Positions 1 through 9,018 are shown, counted from the stretch's first letter. The stretch: DNA of 64,000 nt from Flavobacterium album (GCF_003096035.1 NZ_CP029186.1:2896001-2960000); one strand, 5' to 3'. Program-made: numbers and translations. The notes: a model not told the origin generated them from the sequence alone.

Positions 1-1
1 A

Positions 2-664
2 TTGGAAAACCTGCAGCAGGCACAATCGCTGGTAGAGGATGCTTCTGTTTTGATCTATAAGCAGGTAGTTTCGGAAAAAGAGAACCAAAAGCATTTTAAT
101 ATTGAACAGCTAAAAAGGCTGCCAAATTATAAAGCTTACCTGTACCAATGGCTCAGCCCATTCGGGTTCACGGCCTGGGAGGATATTTATGCTTTAGTGG
201 ATTCGCAGTCGGGTAAATATATTTTGTCGGGTAATTTCAGGCTGTTGAAAGACAGGGAAACGCTGATTCTGGAACCCTCTTCGAATGGCAACAATCTATC
301 CTTTGAAATCACAGAAGGGCAGCAATATCCTGAAGCTCCGATAAAGTTGTCTTTGGCAATTGCTCAAACAATTAATAAAAATGCAACAAAAAAAACTATT
401 TTTGTTGATAATGAATTAATAAAATACCCTTTAATTCTTCGTAAATGGCAGGAAGGTGATTACTTTTGCCCTGTGGGAATGAACGGACAGAAAAAGAAAG
501 TCTCTAAGTTCTTTAAGGATGAAAAATTCAGCCTTAGCGAAAAAGAGAGTGCCTTGCTGCTATGCTCCGGCGAGAATATTATCTGGGTCGTAGGCCACCG
601 TGCCGACGAACGTTTTAAAGCTACTAAAACAACAAACACAATTTTAAAAATAGAAGTTTTATAA
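2..664 (+). CDS. tilS: tRNA(Ile)-lysidine synthase, C-terminal part (5' end outside window)
   Basis: TilS ligates lysine to the wobble cytidine of the AUA-reading tRNA-Ile, using ATP, in the cytosol. Only the last 220 or so residues are here; the N-terminal PP-loop ATPase with its SGGxDS motif lies upstream of the window, so the TTG at base 2 is not a real start. The visible end is the TilS C-terminal substrate-binding domain, with an LRKWQEGDYFCPVGMNGQKK-type segment near residues 146-165, then a KVSKFFKDEK segment and a VVGHRADERFK ending. dsbD starts 2 bases after the stop, so the two are probably co-transcribed. Identification rests on the C-terminal domain only. Confidence 0.85.
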   Translation: MENLQQAQSLVEDASVLIYKQVVSEKENQKHFNIEQLKRLPNYKAYLYQWLSPFGFTAWEDIYALVDSQSGKYILSGNFRLLKDRETLILEPSSNGNNLSFEITEGQQYPEAPIKLSLAIAQTINKNATKKTIFVDNELIKYPLILRKWQEGDYFCPVGMNGQKKKVSKFFKDEKFSLSEKESALLLCSGENIIWVVGHRADERFKATKTTNTILKIEVL

Positions 665-666
665 TA

Positions 667-2637
667 ATGAAAAAGTTCACTTATACATTCTTTCTTTTAT
701 TCGCATTTTTATTTTCTCAAGCCCAGAACATACAGCATCCTGTAAAATGGACCTCGAAAATTGAAAAGAAATCAGATACGGAATATGTACTTATCCTGGA
801 TGGTACGATAGAAGAAAACTGGCATGTATACTCGCAGTTTACGCCGGATGGCGGCGCATTGCCTCTTGAAATTGCCTTTAATAATGACAAAGGTAATTTT
901 GAAGCGGTAGGCAAGGCCGAAGAAAGCAAATATGAAAAGACCTTCAATAAGGTTTTTGGGGTTGATGAGTACTTTTTCAGCCATACCGTGCAGCTGAAGC
1001 AAACCATCAAAGTGACCAATCCTGCCAACACTATTGCACAGCTGCAATTGTATTACCAGGTATGTAAAGAAGTCTGTATACAGGACGAGAACTACTTTGA
1101 GTTCGACCTTAAAAGTTTGACATCAAAAGAAGTCAAGAATTTTGAAGAGGCCGCACCAACACCTGCACCTGAAAAAAAAAGTGAAGTAAAGCCCGCAATA
1201 AGCAAGCCTTCAAAAAAAGAAGAAGACAGAGGTCTTTTGGCTACATTTTTCCTGGCGTTCCTTGGCGGTTTTGCTGCGCTTCTTACGCCATGCGTATTTC
1301 CGATGATCCCAATGACGGTGAGTTTTTTTACAAAACAGAGCAAAACAAAGTCGGCCGGTATAAGAAATTCTATTTTATATGGTATTTCGATCATTGTAAT
1401 ATATGTTGTGCTTGGCATTGTTGTAACAGGCATATTTGGAGCTGATGCACTGAATGCACTCTCTACTAATGTTTGGTTTAATCTCGCATTTTTTGTCCTT
1501 TTGATCGTTTTTGCTTTTTCATTCCTTGGGGCATTTGAAATTATGCTTCCCAATTCATGGGCAAATAAAGTTGACAGGCAAGCCGACAGGGGCGGCATTA
1601 TAGGGATATTATTCATGGCTATGGCGTTGGCAATAGTATCGTTTTCGTGCACAGGACCTATTGTTGGTAACATAATATTTGCAGCAGCTTCAAAAGGCGG
1701 GATAGCACCGGTAGTTGGCATGCTGGGTTTTTCTTCTGCATTGGCTTTACCATTTATGCTTTTTGCAATGTTCCCCGGATGGATGAATTCACTTCCAAAA
1801 TCAGGCGGATGGCTTAATACCGTTAAAGTGTTTCTTGGTTTCCTCGAACTGGCTTTTGCTTTTAAATTCTTATCCAATGCCGATCTTGTACTGCAAATGC
1901 ATATACTTGAAAGGGAAACATTCCTTGCGATCTGGATTGCGGTTTTTGGTGGCCTGGCACTATATCTTTTTGGAAAGATAACATTGCCGCATGATACTCC
2001 GGGCGGTTATATATCGGTTGGAAGGCTATCGCTAGGGCTCCTTACGCTGGCTTTCACAATATACCTTGTTCCGGGATTATGGGGCGCGCCGCTAAAGCTT
2101 ATAAGTGGCTTCCCGCCACCATCTACTTATAGTGAATCGCCATTCGGAATAGGAGGAGGGGCGGGTTCTCCCAAAGGGGAACTGCCTGAAGGCGCTAAGC
2201 TCGCTGCACATGGCATAATAGCATTTGAAGATTATGATAAAGGCCTTGCATATGCTAAAGAAGTTAACAAGCCTGTACTACTTGACTTTACCGGATATGC
2301 CTGTGTGAATTGCCGTAAAATGGAAGACAATGTATGGAACGATGAGCGTATCCTGCCGATCCTTAAGGATGAAGTCGTGCTTATTTCATTGTATGTGGAT
2401 TACAAAAAAGAACTTCCTGAAAAAGAGCAATATGTTTCAAAAACCGGAAAGAAAATAAAAACTATTGGTAACAAATGGAGCGATCTCCAGCTTAGCCGCT
2501 ATAAGATCAACGCGCAGCCTTATTATGTGCTGATGAATCTCCAGGAAGAAAATCTTAATGAACCGGTAGGCTATACACCAAATATTGAAGAATATGAGCA
2601 ATGGCTGAAAGACGGGATTTCGAAATTCAATAAATAA
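667..2637 (+). CDS. dsbD: Thiol:disulfide interchange protein DsbD-like (cytochrome c biogenesis family)
   Basis: A transmembrane reductase that carries electrons from cytosolic thioredoxin to periplasmic thiol partners. All three DsbD parts are present in 656 residues: a signal peptide (1-19) and N-terminal periplasmic domain with the cysteine pair C133/C137; a membrane core from about residue 190 with LLTPCVFPMIP (C209) and a second half-site SFSCTGP (C328); and a C-terminal thioredoxin-like domain with CVNC at 546-549. A low-complexity Pro/Lys linker (about 163-186) joins the first two parts. The ATG is 2 bases after the tilS stop. A hairpin with a T-run follows the stop. A cytosolic thioredoxin gene that could feed it lies at about 15.1 kb. 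Confidence 0.93.
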   Translation: MKKFTYTFFLLFAFLFSQAQNIQHPVKWTSKIEKKSDTEYVLILDGTIEENWHVYSQFTPDGGALPLEIAFNNDKGNFEAVGKAEESKYEKTFNKVFGVDEYFFSHTVQLKQTIKVTNPANTIAQLQLYYQVCKEVCIQDENYFEFDLKSLTSKEVKNFEEAAPTPAPEKKSEVKPAISKPSKKEEDRGLLATFFLAFLGGFAALLTPCVFPMIPMTVSFFTKQSKTKSAGIRNSILYGISIIVIYVVLGIVVTGIFGADALNALSTNVWFNLAFFVLLIVFAFSFLGAFEIMLPNSWANKVDRQADRGGIIGILFMAMALAIVSFSCTGPIVGNIIFAAASKGGIAPVVGMLGFSSALALPFMLFAMFPGWMNSLPKSGGWLNTVKVFLGFLELAFAFKFLSNADLVLQMHILERETFLAIWIAVFGGLALYLFGKITLPHDTPGGYISVGRLSLGLLTLAFTIYLVPGLWGAPLKLISGFPPPSTYSESPFGIGGGAGSPKGELPEGAKLAAHGIIAFEDYDKGLAYAKEVNKPVLLDFTGYACVNCRKMEDNVWNDERILPILKDEVVLISLYVDYKKELPEKEQYVSKTGKKIKTIGNKWSDLQLSRYKINAQPYYVLMNLQEENLNEPVGYTPNIEEYEQWLKDGISKFNK

Positions 2638-2641
2638 TCAT

Positions 2642-2667
2642 AAGGGCGCATGTAGTGCCCTTTTTTT
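2642..2667 (+). terminator. Rho-independent terminator of dsbD
   Basis: A 6-bp stem AAGGGC/GCCCTT with a 9-base loop is followed by seven T residues directly after dsbD. The T-run reaches into the stop codon of the convergent flavoprotein gene, so the two genes meet almost tail to tail. Confidence 0.7.
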
Positions 2668-4021
2668 ATATCTCATTAATAAGCTTCCTTGCAGCTGTCT
2701 GTACAGGATCCCAGACAGGGGAGAAAGGCGGCGCATACGACAGGTCGAGGTCGATTATATTCTGCAATGTAAGGTTGTGCGTTAAAGCGGTTGCCAGCAC
2801 ATCAATGCGTTTTGCTGCGCCTTCTTCACCGATGATCTGCCCGCCCAGCAGCCTGCCGCTATTCTTTTCGGCCAGCAGCTTTACCGTAATATCTTTAGAT
2901 TTCGGATAATAATGCGCGCGGGTTTTACTTACAATAACGGCGCTTACATACGCTATCCCCAATTTTTTAATCTCTTTTTCGAGTAGGCCGGTCCGGGCAA
3001 CCTCATAACTGCATATCTTACAAACAGCGGTGCCCACCCCACCGGGGAACATCAGGTTTTCACCGGCAATATTGCTCCCCGCCACAACGCCGGTTTTATT
3101 GGCCAATGTACCCATAGCAATATAAGTATGCTGCTTACTGACAAGGTTTAATGTTTCGGTACAATCGCCTGCAGCCCAAACATCTTTTATATTAGTCTGC
3201 ATCCGGGCATCCACTTTTATAGCGCCTTTTACACCCAGTGCAATTTGGGAGCTTTGTAAAAATTTCGTGTTTGGCGAAGTCCCCATACCCAAAACCACAA
3301 TATCCGCCGGGATAGACTGCTTATCGGTGATCACAGCGCTCACGCAATTGTTTTTTACATCAAAGGAAACCAACGATTCGCCCAGGTGTAGCGTTACGCC
3401 AAGGCTGCGCATAGCATCCGAAATTACCTCGCCCATATCGGGGTCGAGCGTATTCATGACCTGTTTTCCGCGATTGATAAGGCACACTTTTAGTCCGCGT
3501 ATAAGTAACGCTTCGGCCATTTCCAGCCCTATATAGCCTCCGCCAATGATGACGGCTGTTTTTGGCTTTTTTTCTTCAATATAATGTTCGATATTAAGGC
3601 CACTTTTCAGGGTAGAGATGCCAAAAACGTTTTCTGCATTATGACCTTCAATATCCGGGCAATAAGCAGTTCCGCCTGTAGCAATGAGCAGCTGGTCGTA
3701 TTCATGCCATGATTCCTGTTGCTTTTCTTTGTCCAGTACCCTGATGCGCTTGTTGCCGGTATCCACCTCCAGTACAAGATGCATCGTGCGGACATCAATA
3801 TTATATTTCTCCCTGAATGTTTCCGGCGAACGCACTACCAGTTCTTCAATGTCCTTCACGGTTTCAGAAATAAAATAGGGTATACCGCAGGCCGAGTAGG
3901 AAGTGTACTGCGACTTTTCAAATACAACAATCTCCCTGTCCGGCTGTTCGCGGCGCACTTTTGATGCCGCCGACATCCCCGAAGCGTCACCGCCAATTAT
4001 TACAATTCTGTTATTTAGCAT
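2666..4021 (-). CDS. FAD/NAD(P)-dependent oxidoreductase, CoA-disulfide reductase-like
   Basis: A cytosolic flavoprotein of the pyridine nucleotide-disulfide oxidoreductase family. From the ATG at 4021 it is about 451 residues: an N-terminal FAD Rossmann motif (VIIGGDASGMSAASK), a single redox Cys45 in SYSACGIPYF, a second nucleotide fold (AVIIGGGYIGLEMAE), an FAD-binding WAAGDC segment and a C-terminal dimerisation domain. One Cys in SxxxCGIPYF is the pattern of CoA-disulfide reductases and NADH oxidase/peroxidase relatives rather than the CxxxxC of lipoamide or glutathione reductases. An in-frame ATG at 4039 is also possible; I chose 4021 because the Rossmann strand then begins at residue 5, as is usual. 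The start overlaps the end of the upstream antiporter, which suggests an operon. Substrate is not certain. Confidence 0.85.
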   Translation of the reverse strand: MLNNRIVIIGGDASGMSAASKVRREQPDREIVVFEKSQYTSYSACGIPYFISETVKDIEELVVRSPETFREKYNIDVRTMHLVLEVDTGNKRIRVLDKEKQQESWHEYDQLLIATGGTAYCPDIEGHNAENVFGISTLKSGLNIEHYIEEKKPKTAVIIGGGYIGLEMAEALLIRGLKVCLINRGKQVMNTLDPDMGEVISDAMRSLGVTLHLGESLVSFDVKNNCVSAVITDKQSIPADIVVLGMGTSPNTKFLQSSQIALGVKGAIKVDARMQTNIKDVWAAGDCTETLNLVSKQHTYIAMGTLANKTGVVAGSNIAGENLMFPGGVGTAVCKICSYEVARTGLLEKEIKKLGIAYVSAVIVSKTRAHYYPKSKDITVKLLAEKNSGRLLGGQIIGEEGAAKRIDVLATALTHNLTLQNIIDLDLSYAPPFSPVWDPVQTAARKLINEI

Positions 4022-5269
4022 CTGTTGGTAGTATATCATGTTTTTTTATAAGCTTCTGAACTGATCGTGCCGAAATGCCATGTATCAGCACTGAAAAAAA
4101 GATCGTGGCCGTAGTTATAGCAACCAATTTTTTGGGTTCGTCAAATTCGGCGGAAGTTAGGGCGTACGCAAGATAAAATAGCGACCCGATACCTCTCATT
4201 CCATAGAATGACAGCGCAAATCTCTGGAAACGATTCAGGCCGGTATTGATGAAAGATATGTAACCTGCGACCGGCCTTACAACCAGCACCATAAGTAACG
4301 CGACTGCAAGTATTTGCATGTCGGCTAATAATTCATAATGCATGGCAATAAAGGCACCTATCCCGATAAAAATTAGTGCTACAACAAAGCTTTCAAGCTC
4401 TTCGTTAAAGTCGTGGAGGTTGTTTATGTGCCGGATATACTTTTCATAATTACTGAACATGCATGCAGCGAAGAACACGGCGAGGAAGCCATACCCCCGA
4501 TAATTTCGCTGATTGAATAGGGAAGGAGTATAAGTGACAGAGAAAGTATGCCCCGGCTTATCCTGCCAATTGTATTTTTATTGCTTATTGTAAAAACCAG
4601 CTTATATAATAGCCATCCGCTTAATAGCCCAACGCTTACACCAATGATGATTTTCATCAGGAAAAAGTGCAGGAACCATTCGCCTATCCAGTCTTTATAA
4701 TCTGCACCATTCGTAACAAAAAGGATTGCGAAGTAAGTAAACGGAAAGGCAAGCCCATCATTAACTCCGGCCTCTGATGTCAGTCCAAGTTTTACTTTAG
4801 ATGTATCTTCCTCCCCCGGCTCAGAGGTTTGTAGTTCGCTGGCAAGCACCGGGTCGGTAGGGGAAATGAGCGCTCCGAAAAGTAATGCTGCGGCAGGTGC
4901 AAGCCCTATTATCCACCAGCCTAATAACGCAGCCGCAGCTATGGTGATTGGCATTGCGATAATTAACAATCGGAACGAATGCTTCCAGGTTTGCCATTTA
5001 AAGGGTTCTTTGATACGCAGTCCGGCGTTTGTTAAAGCGACAAGTATTACAAACTCTGTGATATACTTTATTTCTTCAAGCTGCTCAAGCGGCTTTACAA
5101 CACGGTATCCCGAAACAAAGTAAACGATGCCCCCAATTAAAATATATACAATAGGTTCGGATATATGCCTTTTCCGTAAAATTACAGGAATAATCGCAGC
5201 CATAATTGCCATGCAACCCGCTATGAATAGTAGTATCCGGTGTTCGTCTGCTATAAAGTATTCAGCCAT
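4011..5269 (-). pseudogene. CPA1-family Na+(K+)/H+ antiporter, split by an apparent 1-base frameshift
   Basis: Two overlapping reading frames together make one cation/proton antiporter. The upstream frame (start at 5269) covers helices from MAEYFIADEHRILLFIAGC to SISEIIGG and includes the ALISPTDPVLA ion-binding segment and the SEAGVNDGLAFP motif. The reading then continues in another frame as YGFLAVFFAACMFSNYEK and on to a stop at 4011. Restoring the frame needs one extra base at a run of five C on the + strand (4494-4498; GGGGG on the coding strand). The result, EIIGGYGFLAVFFAA, is the expected family sequence. It may be a real inactivating deletion or a sequencing error. Read through, the product would be about 420 residues with some 12 helices, a usual length for a family member without a long cytosolic tail. 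Confidence 0.8.
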
Positions 5270-5280
5270 AGTTTGTAAGT

Positions 5281-5319
5281 TATAAAAAAATTAGCCAAAA
5301 CGTTGCGTGTTTTGGCTAA
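5281..5319 (-). terminator. Rho-independent terminator of the PH-domain gene
   Basis: A perfect 11-bp stem (5291-5301 with 5309-5319, TTAGCCAAAAC/GTTTTGGCTAA) has a 7-base loop and is followed on the minus strand by a run of seven T. It lies 29 bases after the stop of the gene at 5348-5725. Confidence 0.85.
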
Positions 5320-5347
5320 AAGAAAATAAAGATCAGGTTTAGGAAAT

Positions 5348-5725
5348 TTATTTTAAGATATACTGGCTAAGTATTTGGTACACCTCGTTGATGTTGTTAT
5401 CCTTGCCAAATTGCTTTTTAATTGGCATGCTTTCCCCACGCACCCATATTTTCAGTTCGGCATCCAGGTCAAGAAGGCCGGCACTTTCCTTTGAGAATTT
5501 AATGATGCTGCTGTAAGGGATAGATATATAATCTACTTTAGAGCCGGTAATACCCTGCTTGTCTACAAGTATGAGCCTTTTATTGGTAAAGACGAACATA
5601 TCGCGTATCACCTTAAATGCTTTTTCAATACTTTCGCCTGATATGAGCATTGGCTGGAATTCAGCCCTGATTTTTTCTATCGATACTTCAGAAGCATTGC
5701 CGAGTATTGCGTTGAATAGTCCCAT
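5348..5725 (-). CDS. PH domain-containing protein (bacterial PH fold, bPH_1 type)
   Basis: A 125-residue soluble protein made of one bacterial pleckstrin-homology-like domain. The characteristic segment is FVFTNKRLILVDKQGITGSKVDYISIPYSSI (about residues 47-77), followed by an acidic strand region and an amphipathic C-terminal helix. I see no signal peptide or membrane helix, so it is cytosolic. The domain family is widespread and of unclear function; some members are stress-related. It is a single-gene unit with its own promoter-like sequence upstream and a strong terminator downstream. Confidence 0.8.
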   Translation of the reverse strand: MGLFNAILGNASEVSIEKIRAEFQPMLISGESIEKAFKVIRDMFVFTNKRLILVDKQGITGSKVDYISIPYSSIIKFSKESAGLLDLDAELKIWVRGESMPIKKQFGKDNNINEVYQILSQYILK

Positions 5726-5750
5726 TGTTTAGTTTAAAAAATTTGAAGCT

Positions 5751-5780
5751 TAAAATTAGGGATTGTTTTTCAACACCAAA
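5751..5780 (-). promoter_or_regulatory. Candidate Bacteroidota-type promoter of the PH-domain gene
   Basis: On the minus strand, TTTG (5777-5780 on +) is followed after 18 bases by TAATTTTA (5751-5758 on +). This approaches the Bacteroidota sigma consensus TTTG-N19-TAnnTTTG, with the last base of the -7 box different. It is 26 bases before the start codon. Confidence 0.4.
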
Positions 5781-5855
5781 ATTTATATGTTTATTTTTAA
5801 GGGGAATTTATGACTTCCCATAATTTTCCTTACTTTCACTTTCTAAATTTTCTAT

Positions 5856-7391
5856 ATGCTGGTAAAAATATTCGGGAGCGCCGTTTTTGGGGTAGAGGCT
5901 ACTACCATTACTGTTGAAGTCAATGTTGATAAAGGAGTAGGATATCATCTGGTGGGCCTGCCCGATAGTGCGATAAAGGAAAGCAGCTACCGTATTGCCG
6001 CTGCGCTAAAGAACAATGGCTATTCTTTGCCTATAAAAAAGATCACCATTAACATGGCGCCTGCCGACCTTAGAAAAGAAGGCGCCGCTTACGACCTTAC
6101 GCTTGCCGTGGGAATACTGGCTGCTTCGGGCCAGATAAAATCTGATGAGATAGATAAATACATTATCATGGGCGAACTCTCGCTCGATGGAAGCCTTCAG
6201 CCCATTAAAGGCGTGCTGCCTATTGCGATAAAAGCAAAGGAGGAAGGCTATAAAGGCTTTTTCCTGCCGAAGCAAAATGCAAAAGAAGCTGCCATAGTAG
6301 CCGGGCTTGATGTTTACGGCCTGGAGAACGTGACTGAGATCATCGACTTTTTTGAAGGCCGCGGCACAGTGGAGCCAACCATAATAAACACACGTGAGGA
6401 GTTTTATAAAACACTTGACTTTCCTGAGTTCGATTTCAGCGATGTAAAAGGGCAGGAGAGTATCAAGCGATGTATGGAAATTGCCGCTGCGGGAGGGCAT
6501 AATATCATATTGATAGGGCCTCCGGGTGCCGGAAAGACCATGCTTGCCAAGCGCCTACCGAGCATATTGCCGCCGATGACACTTCGGGAAGCGCTCGAAA
6601 CCACCAAGATACACAGCGTTGCCGGCAAGCTGAAAAATGCGGGGCTAATGAACCAACGGCCGTTCAGGAGTCCGCACCATACGATTTCGAACGTCGCTCT
6701 GGTTGGAGGTGGCAGTTACCCGCAGCCGGGAGAAATATCCATGGCGCACAACGGCGTGCTGTTCCTTGACGAATTGCCGGAGTTCAAACGCGAAGTGCTT
6801 GAGGTAATGCGCCAGCCACTGGAAGACCGCGAAGTAACCATTAGCCGTGCGAAATTCACTATTACCTATCCGTCTTCATTTATGCTGGTGGCAAGCATGA
6901 ACCCAAGCCCCGGCGGTTACTTTAACGACCCCGATGCGCCGGTAAGTTCTTCGCCCCACGAAATGCAGCGCTACCTTAGTAAAATTTCAGGCCCTTTACT
7001 GGACCGTATCGATATACATATTGAAGTTACACCGGTACCTTTCGAGAAACTTTCTGATAATCAAAAAGCCGAAAGCAGTGTCGATATACGTGAACGTGTT
7101 ACTAAAGCACGTGAGGTCCAGACACAGCGTTTCGGGCATCTGGAGAATGTGCATTACAATGCACAGATGAGCACTAAGCAGATACGCGAGTATTGCCAGC
7201 TGGACGAGACTTCCTTACAGCTTTTGAAAACAGCAATGGAGCGACTGAACCTTTCAGCCCGCGCCTATGACAGGATATTAAAAGTTTCCCGCACTATTGC
7301 CGACCTTGATGCGAGTGAACATGTCGGGCCACAGCATATATCCGAAGCAATACAATATAGGAGCCTGGACAGGGAAGGCTGGCTTGGGTAG
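5856..7391 (+). CDS. YifB/ComM family Mg-chelatase-like AAA+ ATPase
   Basis: A cytosolic AAA+ protein related to ComM, the helicase that drives branch migration during DNA integration in natural transformation. At 511 residues it has the expected order: an N-terminal Lon-protease-like domain (YHLVGLPDSAIKES, APADLRKEGAAYDL), the Mg-chelatase ATPase with Walker A GPPGAGKT at 221-228, Walker B LFLDELPEF, and the GPLLDRIDIHIEV segment, then a helical C-terminal domain (RAYDRILKVSRTIADL). The start ATG opens directly into the family N-terminus. Where most relatives have a four-cysteine metal-binding loop after MNP, this one reads NPSPGGYFNDPDAPVSSSP and has no cysteine. It stands alone. Confidence 0.92.
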   Translation: MLVKIFGSAVFGVEATTITVEVNVDKGVGYHLVGLPDSAIKESSYRIAAALKNNGYSLPIKKITINMAPADLRKEGAAYDLTLAVGILAASGQIKSDEIDKYIIMGELSLDGSLQPIKGVLPIAIKAKEEGYKGFFLPKQNAKEAAIVAGLDVYGLENVTEIIDFFEGRGTVEPTIINTREEFYKTLDFPEFDFSDVKGQESIKRCMEIAAAGGHNIILIGPPGAGKTMLAKRLPSILPPMTLREALETTKIHSVAGKLKNAGLMNQRPFRSPHHTISNVALVGGGSYPQPGEISMAHNGVLFLDELPEFKREVLEVMRQPLEDREVTISRAKFTITYPSSFMLVASMNPSPGGYFNDPDAPVSSSPHEMQRYLSKISGPLLDRIDIHIEVTPVPFEKLSDNQKAESSVDIRERVTKAREVQTQRFGHLENVHYNAQMSTKQIREYCQLDETSLQLLKTAMERLNLSARAYDRILKVSRTIADLDASEHVGPQHISEAIQYRSLDREGWLG

Positions 7392-7392
7392 G

Positions 7393-7419
7393 AATTATGA
7401 ATTTTTATGAATTATGAAT
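7393..7419. repeat. Short AT-rich word repeat (AATTATGAAT type)
   Basis: The word AATTATGAAT occurs twice within 27 bases, with an overlapping TTATGAATTAT between. It is one of several spacers in this window built from short repeated words. Confidence 0.5.
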
Positions 7420-7489
7420 GTGATGTTTTTGGCTATCGTGTCATTTATTTTTTTGTATCTTTAATAGACATCTATTTAAAATATCACCA

Positions 7490-7720
7490 ATGCTAAAACA
7501 GGAACTTGAAGAACTATTCGGTGCGATGCCGCAAATAGTAAAAGATAAATTGCAACCGGTAATGGATAACCTTTTAGAAAGGGCAGGGGAGCTTGATGAG
7601 CACGGCTCCAAAGACCCTGACTATTATGAGGAAGAACGCGAAGACATTATGAAGGAAGTCCACAAGGTAAAATACCTTAATGACCAGTGGCAGATCATGA
7701 ACGCCAAAAAGAATAATTAA
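7490..7720 (+). CDS. Small acidic helical protein, unknown function
   Basis: A 76-residue soluble protein, rich in Glu, Asp and Lys and predicted by eye to be almost wholly helical (LKQELEELFGAMPQIVKDKL, then a charged second half ending QWQIMNAKKNN). No signal peptide, membrane segment or known motif is recognisable. It has its own spacer on both sides and a strong terminator directly downstream, which supports a real gene. I do not recognise the family. Confidence 0.7.
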   Translation: MLKQELEELFGAMPQIVKDKLQPVMDNLLERAGELDEHGSKDPDYYEEEREDIMKEVHKVKYLNDQWQIMNAKKNN

Positions 7721-7727
7721 AAACGTA

Positions 7728-7769
7728 AGAAGCCGTCTCAATATTCAAATGAGACGGCTTCTTTTTTTG
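7728..7769 (+). terminator. Rho-independent terminator, 13-bp stem
   Basis: A perfect 13-bp stem (7728-7740 with 7750-7762, core AGCCGTCTCA) with a 9-base loop is followed by a T-run. It ends the small gene at 7490. The reverse strand also has a short T-rich stretch after the hairpin, so it may serve the convergent metallopeptidase gene too. Confidence 0.9.
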
Positions 7770-7787
7770 ATGGTCATTTAAACCCAC

Positions 7788-8639
7788 TTATTTTAATTCT
7801 GCAAATGTATCGCCCTGTTTCATATCGCCTGTTTCATATCCTTTTTTAAACCAGTACATGCGTTGTGCAGATGTACCATGGGTAAAAGAATCCGGAACTA
7901 CATGACCTGAAGACTTTTTCTGTATAGCATCATCGCCAACGGCATTGGCAGCGCTAAGGCCTTCTTCAATATCACCTTCTTCAAGGAAATTTTTCATCTT
8001 TTGGTTGTGGTACGTCCATACGCCAGCATAAAAATCGGCCTGAAGCTCTAAAGCCACAGACAACCTGTTGGCTCCCGTTTCATCAGTTTGCTGTTGCATT
8101 TGTGTTACTTTCTCCGAGGTTCCCAAAAGTGTCTGTACGTGGTGGCCAATTTCGTGCGCGATTACATAGGCAATGGCAAAATCTCCGCCTTTAGCGCCAT
8201 ACCGTGACTGGAGCTCATCAAAAAAAGCAAGATCCATATATACTTTGCGATCAACCGGGCAGTAGAATGGCCCGGAAGCAGAAGTTGCACCGCCGCATTC
8301 TGTCTGTACCGAATTACGGAATAATACGAGTGTCGGTTCTTCATAAGTAAGCCCTTGTTCTTCAAACAGCTTGTGCCAAACGTCTTCGGTATCTACCAGT
8401 ATGGCATCTACCATTTTACCGAGTTCCTTGTCTTCTTCGGTAAGCTCTACAGGTTCGCCGCCCTGGTTTTGTATCTGGTTCTCTATGCCATTAAGCACCG
8501 CACCGCTGTCGCCGCCCATAAACATATTGATAACCAATATGATTACACCAATTATACCGCCGCCAACAGCTACTTGCCCGCCCGATACGCCACGGCGGTC
8601 ATCTAGATTTCCGCTTGATCTTCTGCCTCCCCATTTCAT
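7788..8639 (-). CDS. Neutral zinc metallopeptidase (YpfJ-like)
   Basis: A 283-residue membrane-anchored protein of the putative neutral zinc metallopeptidase family. A basic, Gly-rich N-terminus (MKWGGRRSSGNLDDRRG) precedes one transmembrane helix (about 24-41), and the rest probably faces the periplasm. The zinc site HEIGHH is at 162-167, and the third ligand is expected in ELQADFYAGVW further on; both motifs are typical. A cysteine pair (CGGATSASGPFYC, 115-127) could form a disulfide. Substrates of this family are unknown. Single-gene unit. Confidence 0.9.
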   Translation of the reverse strand: MKWGGRRSSGNLDDRRGVSGGQVAVGGGIIGVIILVINMFMGGDSGAVLNGIENQIQNQGGEPVELTEEDKELGKMVDAILVDTEDVWHKLFEEQGLTYEEPTLVLFRNSVQTECGGATSASGPFYCPVDRKVYMDLAFFDELQSRYGAKGGDFAIAYVIAHEIGHHVQTLLGTSEKVTQMQQQTDETGANRLSVALELQADFYAGVWTYHNQKMKNFLEEGDIEEGLSAANAVGDDAIQKKSSGHVVPDSFTHGTSAQRMYWFKKGYETGDMKQGDTFAELK

Positions 8640-8722
8640 ATATTGAAAATTTTATAGGATGAAGTTATAAAATATTAGTTTTGGCAGGAATCATATTACG
8701 AATAATTTAGGAATTTAATTCG

Positions 8723-9018
8723 CTACATACGTGCTGCAACAGCACAAATATGCAACAGGCACGCCGCAAGCCCCACCAAGCTAACGATTGTGACCTTCTT
8801 TGCACCTGGTGATCGCGAAATGAGAAAACTATAGCGTGGAAAATAATATAAAACGGGGCCGTAAAGAGTGTCATCATAAAGATTTCAAACCCGTTCCAGC
8901 CCGCCTTACCGTGATAGAAAATGAAGCCCAACCACAAGTAGAGGTAATAAGCATACATCGCAATTACTATAAGCAAGTGAAGTATCCAGCCATTATTTTT
9001 GCTGCGTGGAGTATTCAT
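8723..9018 (-). pseudogene. Small three-helix membrane protein with a probable 1-base frameshift
   Basis: The frame starting at 9018 gives two clear transmembrane helices (WILHLLIVIAMYAYYLYLWL and a second, MTLFTAPFYIIFHAIVFSF) and then an unconvincing tail rich in Arg, Trp and Cys, ending at 8707. Moving to the neighbouring frame near 8814-8820 instead gives SPGAKKVTIVSLVGLAACLL, continuing as a third helix and stopping at 8723-8725. That reads as a natural positively charged loop plus helix. One missing base around the TTTCGCG (coding strand) would explain it. It may be a sequencing error or a mutation. If the uncorrected frame is right, the product is 103 residues. Function unknown. Confidence 0.55.

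Noticed and set aside
1092..1877. A 261-codon open frame antisense to dsbD
   Set aside because: Composition is that of a shadow frame; the + strand is clearly DsbD.
4424..4500. Programmed frameshift in the antiporter gene
   Set aside because: No slippery heptamer with a downstream stimulatory structure is apparent, and the family is normally one continuous frame; mutation or sequencing error is simpler.
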